In this document: in pieces, positions 34,445 through 43,177 of the stretch
How the letters are laid out: each line of letters begins with the position of its first letter
Position numbering within the stretch: the stretch's first letter is position 1
NCBI GenBank assembly: GCA_012727635.1
Contig: JAAYGQ010000066.1
Coordinates: 1-57,982 of the forward strand
From: Tissierellia bacterium
Lineage (GTDB): Bacteria > Bacillota > Clostridia > Peptostreptococcales > Acidaminobacteraceae
Direction: 5' to 3'
Length of the DNA stretch: 57,982 bases
Program-made: the position numbers and the translations under genes
The notes under the pieces: generated by a model
What the model was told of the DNA's origin: nothing
What the model saw: only the letters and a program-made list of their open reading frames with translations
The model's database searches: none

Positions 34445-35728
34445 TTACAGGAATGCAAGGCTGAGCCATGGAATATAGGTTATTATAAACAATGCTACTC
34501 CAAATGCTAGAATAAAAGGCATTGCTTTTTTTGCTACATTCATAGGTGGAGTATCGCTTAGGGTTCCGGCCACAAATAGATCCAATCCAAATGGTGGGGT
34601 TGCAAGACCTATGGAGAGACAACATACCATAATAACTCCAAAATGCACTGGGTCAACTCCTAAAGATCGTACAGCAGGTAGAAGTATTGGAGATAATATT
34701 ACGATTGCGGGGCCTGTATCCATAACCATTCCCAGTAGGATGAAAATCACTACTATTCCGGTTAGAACAGAGAAGCTTGATGTGAAATTATCAAGTATAA
34801 AGTTCTCGATTAAGATCGGTGCCTTTGCTAGAGCTAGAACACGACCAAAGGCTATAGCGAATGCCAGCACAAAACATAGGGGTGCGTAGGTCTTAACTGC
34901 CTTTGCTAAAAATGGGATTATGCTTTTAGCTGTAAAGGACTTATAAATCACCATAGAAACAAATAATGAATAAAAAACAGATATCACTGCTGCTTCGGTT
35001 GGTGTTACAAGGCCTGAGTATATACCCCCAAGAACGATAACCGGGGAAAGCAAAGCCCAAAAACTTTCTTTTAGCAAAAATAGAAAACCATTGCTCCTTA
35101 ATTCCTTCATTTTCTTGTTTATTTTTTCTTTATCTTCGCCTTTTTTTATGCAATATACTACGGCATATATCATCATGGAGAGTCCAATGAGTATACCTGG
35201 TAATATTCCACCAAGAAAAAGCGCTCCTGTAGATACCCCCGTTGCCAATGAATACAATACAAAAGGAATGGAGGGGGGTATTATTACTCCAAGTCCTCCG
35301 GCCGTCGCTACCATACCAGCAGACCATGTCTTGTCATAACCCATCTCAACTAGAAAGGGAATCGTCATGGAGCCAACTGCGGCTGTAGTTGCAGGGCCTG
35401 ATCCGGAAATAGCACCATAGAAAAGACATGTGAGTATAACAGCACAGGGGATTCCACCGGGTAAATTTCCAACAAAGTATGCAAAGAAGTTAAACAATCT
35501 CCGAGAGATTCCCCCTTCAGCCATTAAAACTCCTCCGAGTATAAACAACGGAACGGCTAGTATCGGGGTTGTGTCTGAACCTGAAAAACTATTGGCGATA
35601 AGTTGCTGTATAGAGCTTCCGGTTCCTCCTAATAACAAAGGCATAAGAGAACCAATCACCATGCTCATGGTAATGGGAATCGCAAAACCCAATGCAACGA
35701 TAAAAGCTAAAAATATCCACAGTGCCAT
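34445..35728 (-). CDS. TRAP transporter large permease (DctM), copy 1
   Basis: 427 aa with about 12 membrane helices. Family blocks: PLFILGGVLMAEGGISRRLF, CLFYGAISGSGPATTAAVGSM, ATAGGLGVIIPPSIPFVLY and DTGPAIVILSPILLPAV. It is the Na+-coupled channel subunit. The ATG overlaps the DctQ stop by one base (TAATG). Confidence 0.95.
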   Translation of the reverse strand: MALWIFLAFIVALGFAIPITMSMVIGSLMPLLLGGTGSSIQQLIANSFSGSDTTPILAVPLFILGGVLMAEGGISRRLFNFFAYFVGNLPGGIPCAVILTCLFYGAISGSGPATTAAVGSMTIPFLVEMGYDKTWSAGMVATAGGLGVIIPPSIPFVLYSLATGVSTGALFLGGILPGILIGLSMMIYAVVYCIKKGEDKEKINKKMKELRSNGFLFLLKESFWALLSPVIVLGGIYSGLVTPTEAAVISVFYSLFVSMVIYKSFTAKSIIPFLAKAVKTYAPLCFVLAFAIAFGRVLALAKAPILIENFILDNFTSSFSVLTGIVVIFILLGMVMDTGPAIVILSPILLPAVRSLGVDPVHFGVIMVCCLSIGLATPPFGLDLFVAGTLSDTPPMNVAKKAMPFILAFGVALFIITYIPWLSLAFL

Positions 35729-36306
35729 TATTCATCACCCCCTAAAATGTCAGACTTGCCAACAAGGGGACCTGTAGTAGACTTTACTTCCTCTTTTGCT
35801 TCCTTCAATGTCGATTCCATTGTGGTTTCTGCTTGGATATTGAAATTCTTGAAATTCTTGAATATTTCTTCTGCCATTCTTAACGCTCCCAATCCAAAGC
35901 CCACTATGGTAGATATATACATAATCCACATGGGTATTTGCATAGCCGGAGATGATTGCCCTGTTATTCGTATTTTATTCGTATAAATAACAGAATAATA
36001 AAATAGAACTCCAAATAGACCTAAGATAATAAGGTTGGTCAGAATTTCAATGGTTTTCCTCATTTTATGAGGCAGTAAATCCATTAATAAACCAACTCTT
36101 AACATATTTCCTTTTTTTATGGTGTAACCCAGGGAAAGAAATACCGTCCATATGTAGCAATATCTTGAAAATTCTTCTGGCCAGCTCATAGATGAAAAAA
36201 AAGTTCTAGCAATAACTTGTGTCATCATGACGGTTGAAATCATTGCCAATAGTATAATCAAAATGCTTTCTTCGAAATGTTCATCTAGCCATTTAATCAC
36301 TGACAC
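35728..36306 (-). CDS. TRAP transporter small permease (DctQ), copy 1
   Basis: About 192 aa, four membrane helices with ARTFFSSMSWPEEFSRYCYIWTVFLSLGYTIKKGNMLRV, the DctQ pattern. It carries a longer hydrophilic C-terminal tail (Lys/Glu/Ser-rich, ~35 residues) than copy 2. The start is GTG at 36306 behind AAGGAGG (5 nt); the longest frame has no ribosome site. Confidence 0.9.
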   Translation of the reverse strand: MSVIKWLDEHFEESILIILLAMISTVMMTQVIARTFFSSMSWPEEFSRYCYIWTVFLSLGYTIKKGNMLRVGLLMDLLPHKMRKTIEILTNLIILGLFGVLFYYSVIYTNKIRITGQSSPAMQIPMWIMYISTIVGFGLGALRMAEEIFKNFKNFNIQAETTMESTLKEAKEEVKSTTGPLVGKSDILGGDE

Positions 36307-36352
36307 TTTTGCCTCCTTTCTTACTTTGAAAAGCAAAGTACCACATCAACGA

Positions 36353-37231
36353 CTATACTTCCTCTTTATGCGAAAGAATATCAAATAGCTCTTGCCTCAT
36401 TGCTTCTATGGGTGCAGGTTTTCCACTCCAAAGTTCAATTTGTTCAGCTCCTTGATACAAAGACATCCCTAATCCGTTTAGCACCTTGCAGCCCATTTGC
36501 TCGGCTTCTATAAGAAACCTTGTTTTGCTGGGATTGTAAATAGCATCAAAACATAATTGTCCTTGCTTTAAGTATTCTTTGTCAATGGGTGTCTCATCGA
36601 CCGATGAAGGCATTCCTAACCCAGTATTATTCATCACAACGTCTGATTGTGCCAATTTTTCTTTTAGCCTCTTAGTATCACTTAGGTCTACTATCTCTGC
36701 TATAGGGCTGAAATTTTGATTTATATCATGAACCAGTTGCTCTACTTTAGACAGAGTTCTACTTCCAATATATATCTTCTTCGCTCCGTTGTATGCCAAT
36801 ACACTGCAGATGGCTCGGGCTGATCCTCCTGCCCCTAGGCAGAAAAATGTGGCTTCCGAAAGATTCAAATCAGGAGCTTCCTCCTTTAGCGATCTGTAAA
36901 AACCAAGACCATCGGTATTATAAGCTATCAGTTTCCCCTCTTTAATAACTACAGTATTGCTCGCCTGCATTTTTTCGCAAAGAGGATCTATTTCGTCCAC
37001 ATATTTTAATACTTCCACTTTATTTGGTTTTGTTACAGCAAAACCAGCAAAATTCATATGGCGCAAGCCATTAATCACATCACCTAAGTAATCATTTTCT
37101 ACTTCAGTATAAAAATAAAGCATATCGGATCCCATGGCTCTATAGGCTGCATTTTGCATACGAGCCGCATAGGATTGGGATAACGGCTTCCCTAGAAGGG
37201 TAATCATTTTTGTATTGATATTTACAGGCAT
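36353..37231 (-). CDS. Shikimate dehydrogenase-like (AroE family) oxidoreductase
   Basis: 292 aa. N-terminal substrate domain with GFAVTKPNKVEVLKYVDEID (Lys of the catalytic pair) and AYNTDGLGFYRSL (Asp of the pair). The NAD(P) domain shows FFCLGAGGSARAICSVLAYNGAKKIYIGSRT, and MNNTGLGMPSS follows. The usual N-terminal S-x-S binding loop (HSxSP) reads GKPLSQSYA, so the substrate may differ from shikimate. It is in the middle of a TRAP-fed catabolic cluster, not with aromatic biosynthesis genes, so a role in oxidation of an imported hydroxy acid (quinate, shikimate or another) is more likely than housekeeping AroE. Confidence 0.83.
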   Translation of the reverse strand: MPVNINTKMITLLGKPLSQSYAARMQNAAYRAMGSDMLYFYTEVENDYLGDVINGLRHMNFAGFAVTKPNKVEVLKYVDEIDPLCEKMQASNTVVIKEGKLIAYNTDGLGFYRSLKEEAPDLNLSEATFFCLGAGGSARAICSVLAYNGAKKIYIGSRTLSKVEQLVHDINQNFSPIAEIVDLSDTKRLKEKLAQSDVVMNNTGLGMPSSVDETPIDKEYLKQGQLCFDAIYNPSKTRFLIEAEQMGCKVLNGLGMSLYQGAEQIELWSGKPAPIEAMRQELFDILSHKEEV

Positions 37232-37275
37232 TCCTTTTCCCCCTTATTATTAAATCTTCTTATAAATATTCTACC

Positions 37276-38097
37276 TTATTCTATGCCATTTTCTTTGAAA
37301 TATTCTTTTGCACTTCGCAGGCACTCGGCTGCGTGGCCATAGGCTCCTCGTTTTTGGAACTCTGTTGAGTTGGGAAGCTCTATAGAAATCGCATTTGGTG
37401 GCATAGCTAGAAGCATACCTTTAAGATCTATCCCTCCTTTTCCAGGATACAGTCTACCTTCTCTTGCAACCCCAATCATGCTCGAGTCCTCAAGGGAAGG
37501 AATTGCTGCGGGCCCATCGCATAGATGAATAAACCCAAATTTATTTCTATCTATCTTTGATAAGTCATCTACAGTAACATTGGATCTGTGAGCATGTAAA
37601 GTGTCTACCATAATAAAGGCATTGGGCCGCTTTATAGCATCTAAGATCTCTAAGGATTCCTTCAAGTCCGTCACCCCGGCAAAAGTAACAAATTCAAGAT
37701 TTACTTTTAAGGAATATTTGGCTGCCATATCACAAATTTTTGCGAATTCTTCCAGTATATACTCTTTGTCTTTGGTCCAAATACTTGAAAGAACGTCTGT
37801 AGCACCTAATTCTGCCGCTGCTGCGAAAGCAGATTCGTAATCAGCCACATTTAAATCTTCTCTCACTCTTGCCAGTTCTATGTCCATAAGCTTTATATTG
37901 TTATCCAATAAAGCTTTTTTTATTTCTTTAAACAAAACCGGATCTTTATCAAATTGGAATAAAGGCTCATTCGGCAAATGCATAGGTATTGGTCTTAAAC
38001 TAACAAAATCATACCCTGCATCTGCTGCTATTTTTATTTGATCCACGGGACTTGTCCCAGGAATAGTAAGATAAGCCAATGAGAATTTTCTAGCCAT
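37276..38097 (-). CDS. Sugar phosphate isomerase/epimerase family TIM-barrel protein
   Basis: 273 aa AP-endonuclease-2-like TIM barrel. Candidate metal ligands are Glu in LKVNLEFVTFAGVTD, Asp/His in IMVDTLHAHRS, His in FGFIHLCDG and Glu in AISIELPNS. The family includes isomerases, epimerases, and 3-dehydroshikimate dehydratases. Sitting 45 nt before the AroE-like gene, a dehydratase or epimerase acting on the same compound is plausible. The exact reaction cannot be read. ATG with AGAAGGAG upstream. Confidence 0.8.
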   Translation of the reverse strand: MARKFSLAYLTIPGTSPVDQIKIAADAGYDFVSLRPIPMHLPNEPLFQFDKDPVLFKEIKKALLDNNIKLMDIELARVREDLNVADYESAFAAAAELGATDVLSSIWTKDKEYILEEFAKICDMAAKYSLKVNLEFVTFAGVTDLKESLEILDAIKRPNAFIMVDTLHAHRSNVTVDDLSKIDRNKFGFIHLCDGPAAIPSLEDSSMIGVAREGRLYPGKGGIDLKGMLLAMPPNAISIELPNSTEFQKRGAYGHAAECLRSAKEYFKENGIE

Positions 38098-38254
38098 ATT
38101 AATCTCCTTCTAACAAAAAATATTTATTTGTTTCAAAATGGTGTGGAGTTAAGTTATATCCTGTTACTTATCTTGCACTCTAGCAAAATTATCATATCTT
38201 TTAGCGGCGTATAAATATGTATGAAGTCATAACTGTCTTTTCGATAGAAGAGGA

Positions 38255-38289
38255 ACATACAGGTCGGGGATTACTCCCAACCTGTATGT
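38255..38289 (-). repeat. Stable hairpin between dctP copy 2 and the TIM-barrel gene
   Basis: ACATACAGGTCGGG (38255-38268) and CCCAACCTGTATGT (38276-38289) form a 14-bp stem with one G-T pair and a 7-nt loop. No T run follows on the minus strand (TTCCTCTTC), so it is more likely a partial terminator or mRNA-stabilising structure protecting the abundant binding-protein message. Confidence 0.65.
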
Positions 38290-38295
38290 CGTTAC

Positions 38296-39387
38296 TTAAT
38301 TCTTGCTTTTTTCTAAAGCTTCCATAAAGGTGTTAACGACGTCATCACCTAAATCAGTTTTCAACATCTCCTTAACAACATCGGCTTTTTCTTTTAGTTT
38401 ACTTATTTCTTCTTCAGAAAAATCAATTGCCTCAAGTCCAGCGTCAACCAAACCCTTTAGATTTGTAGTGCTACTATCAGCCATTAATCCAGCGGCATAT
38501 TCTTTAGCTTCTAGTGCTACTTCATCAAACATTTTTTTATAGTCATCTGGCATACTCTCATACAATGCCTCGTTTACCAGAAATAGGTTCGGATATATTA
38601 TATGGTGAGTATTGATAATATACTTTTGCACTTCTGCGAACTTCGCTGCCAGGGCCGTATCATATGGGTTTTCCTGAGCATCGACTAATCCTTGCTGTAG
38701 AGACAAATACAACTCTCCAAAAGCTAAAGGTGTGGGGCTTGCTCCTACATTTTTCCAAAAAGCTATGTGATACTTGTTCTCTAAAGTTCTGATTTTTAAT
38801 CCTTTAAATTCTTCGATATTTCTTACTTCTTTGCTTGATGTAGTTTCTCTAAATGTAGCGGCTTGAGCAAAGGACATTCGTTTGTAACCTGCCTCTTTAA
38901 AAGCTTTATCTAAAATCTTTGTATATTCGCTGTTGTTTAACACCTCATCAATCTCTTCTTTAGTGTATCCGTAAAAGGCGTAGGGTAAATCTAACATAGC
39001 CAGTTCGGGAATGATTGATACCGCCGGTGCTGGTTGGAAGACCATGGCTGAAATATCTCCGGACTTTAAGCTTTGGAGCATCTCTCCGTAGGTTCCCAGT
39101 TGAGAGCCAGCATATACATCAGCTGTTATTTTCCCCCCGGATTTTTCTTCTATTAATTCCTTAAATTTAATACAATATAAATCTCCGATTGATCCCTCAG
39201 CTGCACCGTGGCCCATAATATAATTAAAACTTGGGCCTTCGGCAACAGGTGGTGTGGTTGCTTCACTCGTCGTTGGTTCCGGCGCACTGGCAGGAGGAGT
39301 TGGTTCGCTGGAAGTTGCAGCGCCTCCGCTACAGGCTGTAAGTACTAACGATAAAACAAGAATTGATATTAAAATCAGTTTTTTCAT
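38296..39387 (-). CDS. TRAP transporter substrate-binding lipoprotein (DctP), copy 2
   Basis: About 363 aa. Lipobox LVLTAC-S, a Ser/Thr/Pro/Glu-rich tether, then the DctP domain with FKGLKIRTLENKYH (binding Arg) and NVGASPTPLAFGELYLSLQQGLVDAQEN. Clearly paralogous to copy 1. ATG at 39387 (MKKLILIS) behind AAAGGAG; a longer frame begins 18 nt upstream. Ligand unknown. Confidence 0.92.
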   Translation of the reverse strand: MKKLILISILVLSLVLTACSGGAATSSEPTPPASAPEPTTSEATTPPVAEGPSFNYIMGHGAAEGSIGDLYCIKFKELIEEKSGGKITADVYAGSQLGTYGEMLQSLKSGDISAMVFQPAPAVSIIPELAMLDLPYAFYGYTKEEIDEVLNNSEYTKILDKAFKEAGYKRMSFAQAATFRETTSSKEVRNIEEFKGLKIRTLENKYHIAFWKNVGASPTPLAFGELYLSLQQGLVDAQENPYDTALAAKFAEVQKYIINTHHIIYPNLFLVNEALYESMPDDYKKMFDEVALEAKEYAAGLMADSSTTNLKGLVDAGLEAIDFSEEEISKLKEKADVVKEMLKTDLGDDVVNTFMEALEKSKN

Positions 39388-39443
39388 CTTTTCTCTCCTT
39401 TTCATTTACAATATTATACTTTAAAGTTTATCTCTAAATAGTT

Positions 39444-40730
39444 TTATAATAAGATTAAACTTATTGCTGGAATAAAAGTTATTAAGAGTAGAGCAATGGT
39501 ATAAACCGCAATCAGTGGCATGGCTTTTCTACCTACTTTGAGTACTGGCGTTTCTATTAAAGGTGCCGTAACAAAAAGGTTTAATCCAAAGGGTGGTGTG
39601 ACTAAACCAATGGCCAAACAACAAACCATAATTACTCCAAAATGCACTAAATTAATATTGAAAGCCTCCAATGTTGGAACTAAGATTGGAGCCATAATTA
39701 CTATCGCAGGGCCGGTATCCATAACCATTCCAAGTAAAAAGAAAAACACTACGATTATTAATAAAAATGGTACAGCTGATGAAAATGTGTTTGCAAACAT
39801 AAGCGATATCATTTGTGGAGCTCTTAATAATGCCAGTACTCTTCCAAATGCAGTGGCAATGGCTAAAATGAAAATTAGTGGTGCATAACCTCTAACCGAA
39901 GAAATTACAATATCCCATATTTTGTTGAATTCAATCGTTTTATATACAAATAAACTTATTATCAATGAATAAAAGACTGAAATACAAGCTGCTTCTGTAG
40001 GTGTGAAATAACCTGAATATATTCCTCCTAGAATGATTAATGGGGATAGGAGTGCCCAAAAACTATCTTTTAGAAGTCGCACCAGCCCCAGTGATCTCAA
40101 TGCATCATAATTCTTTTGTATCTTTTCCTTATCTTCGCCATTTTTTTTACAATAATAATAGGTGTAAAATATAAGGACCGATCCTATCAGTATTCCAGGA
40201 AGGACACCAGCGATGAATAAATTTCCAACCGACGTACTAGTAGATGTTCCGTACAGAACAAAGGGTATACTAGGCGGGATTATTACACCTAAACTGCCAG
40301 CTGTAGCTATTAACGCTGCACAAAATACTTTATCATAGCCCAATTCAATTAATATTGGCAGTGTCATACCTCCTACTGCCGCCGCCGTCGCTGGGCCAGA
40401 ACCGGATATTGCTCCATAAAACAAACAGGTTAGAACTGCCGCTGATGGCATTCCTGCTGTTCTATTTCCTATAAAATAGGCTACTACATTGAATATTTTC
40501 TTCGAAATACCGCCTCTGGCCATCAAAACTCCTGCCAGTATGAATAACGGTACAGCTATAATGGGTGTGCTATCAGCTCCTCCAAAAAGGGCTCTTATCA
40601 CCGCTTCGTTTGATGTGGATCCAACGGCACCCATAAGTTTTGGCCAAAATGTTGCGATACCTATTCCAGTTACAATTGGAAGGCCAATCATAAGGCAAAT
40701 TCCAAAAATCAAAAACACTATACCCGCCAT
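39444..40730 (-). CDS. TRAP transporter large permease (DctM), copy 2
   Basis: 428 aa, about 12 helices, with PLFILAGVLMARGGISKKIF, CLFYGAISGSGPATAAAVGGM, IIPPSIPFVLYG and DTGPAIVIMAPILVPT. Same block order as copy 1. ATG with AAAGGAGGGG upstream. Confidence 0.95.
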   Translation of the reverse strand: MAGIVFLIFGICLMIGLPIVTGIGIATFWPKLMGAVGSTSNEAVIRALFGGADSTPIIAVPLFILAGVLMARGGISKKIFNVVAYFIGNRTAGMPSAAVLTCLFYGAISGSGPATAAAVGGMTLPILIELGYDKVFCAALIATAGSLGVIIPPSIPFVLYGTSTSTSVGNLFIAGVLPGILIGSVLIFYTYYYCKKNGEDKEKIQKNYDALRSLGLVRLLKDSFWALLSPLIILGGIYSGYFTPTEAACISVFYSLIISLFVYKTIEFNKIWDIVISSVRGYAPLIFILAIATAFGRVLALLRAPQMISLMFANTFSSAVPFLLIIVVFFFLLGMVMDTGPAIVIMAPILVPTLEAFNINLVHFGVIMVCCLAIGLVTPPFGLNLFVTAPLIETPVLKVGRKAMPLIAVYTIALLLITFIPAISLILL

Positions 40731-40743
40731 GCTGCCCCTCCTT

Positions 40744-41247
40744 TTATTGTGTTTGTAAAAAATCTTCTTTTTCTATTGAAGACTCTCCGGTGGAAATCAA
40801 ATAAATTTGTTGAGCGCACCTTATTGTCGTAAGAATAAACCCAAGGGGAATTATAAGATACACTAAAAACATCGGTATCTCCATCGCTGGAGAACTCTGT
40901 GTACTCATCCTTATTCCTCTTACGGTCAAAATTGAGTAATAGCTCATAAAGGAGAAGAATACTATATTTATTAATTGTAGTGTAATCTCTACTATCTTTT
41001 GTATTGTTCTGGGCAGATTATGAACCAATAAATCTACCCTAAGAATAATCCCTTTTTTTATTGTAAAAGATATACTCAAAAATACCGACCACAAATAAAA
41101 ATATCTGCACAGTTCTTCTGCCCAAACAAGGGATTCCCCTATTAGCCTCATGAATATTTGTAGCAACATGACACAAGATATTCCAATTAGCAAAGAGCCC
41201 ATTAAATATTCTTCAAAATGCTCGTCAAGCGATTTTATAATTTTCAT
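40744..41247 (-). CDS. TRAP transporter small permease (DctQ), copy 2
   Basis: 167 aa, four helices; MRLIGESLVWAEELCRYFYLWSVFLSISFTIKKGIILRV matches DctQ. Opening SLDEHFEEYLMGSLLIG parallels copy 1 (WLDEHFEESILIILL). 13 nt before dctM copy 2. Confidence 0.92.
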   Translation of the reverse strand: MKIIKSLDEHFEEYLMGSLLIGISCVMLLQIFMRLIGESLVWAEELCRYFYLWSVFLSISFTIKKGIILRVDLLVHNLPRTIQKIVEITLQLINIVFFSFMSYYSILTVRGIRMSTQSSPAMEIPMFLVYLIIPLGFILTTIRCAQQIYLISTGESSIEKEDFLQTQ

Positions 41248-41272
41248 ATATCACCACACTTAATATTTGTAT

Positions 41273-41315
41273 CAATGGAATACCATTTCATCTTTTCCAA
41301 CATAGTATTCCGTTG
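41273..41315 (-). repeat. Inverted repeat between the ThDP enzyme and TRAP copy 2 genes
   Basis: CAATGGAATAC (41273-41283) pairs with GTATTCCGTTG (41305-41315), one G-T pair, loop 21 nt. There is no T tract on the minus strand. A possible RNA processing or stability element separating enzyme and carrier genes in one transcript. Confidence 0.45.
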
Positions 41316-41344
41316 ACACATGTTATATACACTTTTCTTGGTAA

Positions 41345-43162
41345 TTATTTGTGTGATCCAGAGTGATCCGGAGCTATATATTCGCCATCTTTATTCTTTA
41401 GCACTTTACCGAAGGCAACATTCTCTTTTGGATTATAAATGTCATTTATATTCCAGCATCCCGGCGTGGGTACTCCAATGTTTTCCATGGGCACATCAAG
41501 TAGGAAGGGTTTGTTGCTTTTTATCGCTTCTTCTAAAGCAGGTCTAAAAGCTTCTGCTGAATCAATTTTTATTGAATCCACTCCATAGGCTTGGGCAACT
41601 TTAGCCCAATCCGGGGAATAGGGTTCACCATCGGGGGTTGTAAAAACTGTACCGAATTTGGTCTTGTAATTTGCATAGGTTAAACCTGCAATGGTTCCAA
41701 AGGCTGAATTGTTCATTACTATCCAAATTACAGGAATGTTTTGCTCAACGGCCGTTGCTAAAGTCGATGGGTTTATCCCAAACCCGCCGTCACCCACTAA
41801 AGTAAGTACCACTTTGTCTGGTGCTGCTAGTTTCCCACCAATTAGGGCCGATGCTCCAAAACCCATGGTAGCCAGACCCGAGCTGTGATGAATCGTTCCT
41901 GGAATAGTCACATCAAACTGCTGGGCCACACCATTCTTATTCCAACCTACATCAGTGTATATCAGTGAATTTTCAGGAATAGCCTCTTTTACATCCTTTA
42001 AGATTCTTTGAGGAGTCATGGGAAAACGGCTATCTTCAGAGATTGCGATATTTGAATTTTTAAAGAGTTCTTTATTTTCTTTGATTCTTTCCTTCAATTC
42101 TGGCTTGCTCTTTCCTTGAGGGCAAATTTTCTTGGCTTCCTCTAGAATTTGTACAAGAGCTTCCTTCAAATCTGCAATAGCCCCTATGCTAACAGGATAA
42201 TTTCGCCCGATTTCCGTTGGGTCAATGTCAATTTGCATGAATTCACTTTTATTCATGTCAAAAGTAACACCGGGATACCAACTTGAACTGTCGGCTTCTG
42301 CAAATCTAGTACCAAGTCCAAGTATTACATCGGCGTTTGCTGTGAATTTATGGGTAAATTCCATACCCCAGAAGCCGGTTTGACCTAACATTAGAGGATG
42401 AGTATCAGAGATACACCCCTGACCCATTAAAGTTCTTGAAACCGGTATATCTAAAAATTCAACCAAGGCTTGAAGTTCCTTGGAAGCGTCAGCTAACAAA
42501 ATTCCGCCGCCGGCATGAATTATAGGATTTTTTGCGTTGATCAGTTTTTCCGCGATGACTTTTGCCGCCGATGGGGCTAAGGCAGGTTTAATGGTTGTGT
42601 GTGAGTCTAAGTAGGTTCTCCTAAAAAGATCCTCCTCAATCTCTACAGAGAAAACATCCATTGGGACGGAAATCAGAACCGGTCCAGGCCTACCACTTTC
42701 TGCAAGCCTAAAGGCCTTATCCAGAATATCAGGGAGCGCCTCAGGATCATCGATTCTCCATGCTCGTTTGACTATTGGTTTTAGAATTTCATATTGCGAA
42801 GCGTCGCTGTGAAGGTTCACTTCTTGGTGGGGGTGCTTTCCATAATAATAACGAGGCACATCACCAGCAATAACAACCATAGGAATAGAGTCAAAGGATG
42901 CATTGGCCACGCCGGTCACTGTATTTGCAAGACCGGGTCCAAGGTGGGATAGTACGACCCCTGCTTTCTTTTTAACCCTTGCATAGCCATCGGCTGCCAT
43001 AGCAGCCAACTGTTCATTTCTAAAGGAAATAAATTCTATTTTTTCGCTTTTTGATAATTCATCTAAAAACGCAATGACAGTATGTCCACAAAGGCCAAAT
43101 ATATACTCCACTTCGCGTCTTTCAAGATAATCTACCATCAATTCGGATACTAGTTTTTTCAA
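41345..43162 (-). CDS. Thiamine diphosphate-dependent enzyme (acetolactate synthase-like)
   Basis: 605 aa with three ThDP-enzyme domains. The catalytic Glu is in SFRNEQLAAMAADGYAR (E50). The central Rossmann-like domain runs about 200-340. The cofactor motif is LVGDGGFGINPSTLATAVEQ...VMNNSAFG (GDG...NN, about 460-500). The active-site opening reads FGLCGHTVIAFLDEL, unlike IlvB (FGxPGG) and unlike sulfoacetaldehyde acetyltransferase (IIGSA). No ilvN subunit is nearby. It probably decarboxylates or cleaves a 2-oxo acid or related compound to an aldehyde (or acyl) product used by the adjacent aldehyde dehydrogenase. TTG start with AGGAGG 7 nt upstream. Confidence 0.87.
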   Translation of the reverse strand: MKKLVSELMVDYLERREVEYIFGLCGHTVIAFLDELSKSEKIEFISFRNEQLAAMAADGYARVKKKAGVVLSHLGPGLANTVTGVANASFDSIPMVVIAGDVPRYYYGKHPHQEVNLHSDASQYEILKPIVKRAWRIDDPEALPDILDKAFRLAESGRPGPVLISVPMDVFSVEIEEDLFRRTYLDSHTTIKPALAPSAAKVIAEKLINAKNPIIHAGGGILLADASKELQALVEFLDIPVSRTLMGQGCISDTHPLMLGQTGFWGMEFTHKFTANADVILGLGTRFAEADSSSWYPGVTFDMNKSEFMQIDIDPTEIGRNYPVSIGAIADLKEALVQILEEAKKICPQGKSKPELKERIKENKELFKNSNIAISEDSRFPMTPQRILKDVKEAIPENSLIYTDVGWNKNGVAQQFDVTIPGTIHHSSGLATMGFGASALIGGKLAAPDKVVLTLVGDGGFGINPSTLATAVEQNIPVIWIVMNNSAFGTIAGLTYANYKTKFGTVFTTPDGEPYSPDWAKVAQAYGVDSIKIDSAEAFRPALEEAIKSNKPFLLDVPMENIGVPTPGCWNINDIYNPKENVAFGKVLKNKDGEYIAPDHSGSHK

Positions 43163-43177
43163 GGTTTTTCCTCCTAA

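Noticed and set aside
37231-37276. AroE-like and TIM-barrel genes as a simple quinate-to-protocatechuate pathway
   Set aside because: Possible for these two genes, but it would not explain the ThDP, acylating ALDH and lyase genes, and no ring-cleavage gene is present. Kept only as an alternative.
41345-43162. ThDP enzyme as sulfoacetaldehyde acetyltransferase with the ALDH as a sulfoacetaldehyde dehydrogenase (sulfonate degradation)
   Set aside because: The N-terminal active-site sequence differs from Xsc, and no sulfite-handling, phosphate acetyltransferase or sulfonate carrier gene is present.
41345-43162. ThDP enzyme as biosynthetic acetolactate synthase (IlvB)
   Set aside because: No IlvN regulatory subunit or ilvC/ilvD neighbours, and FGLCGHT replaces the usual FGxPGG opening.
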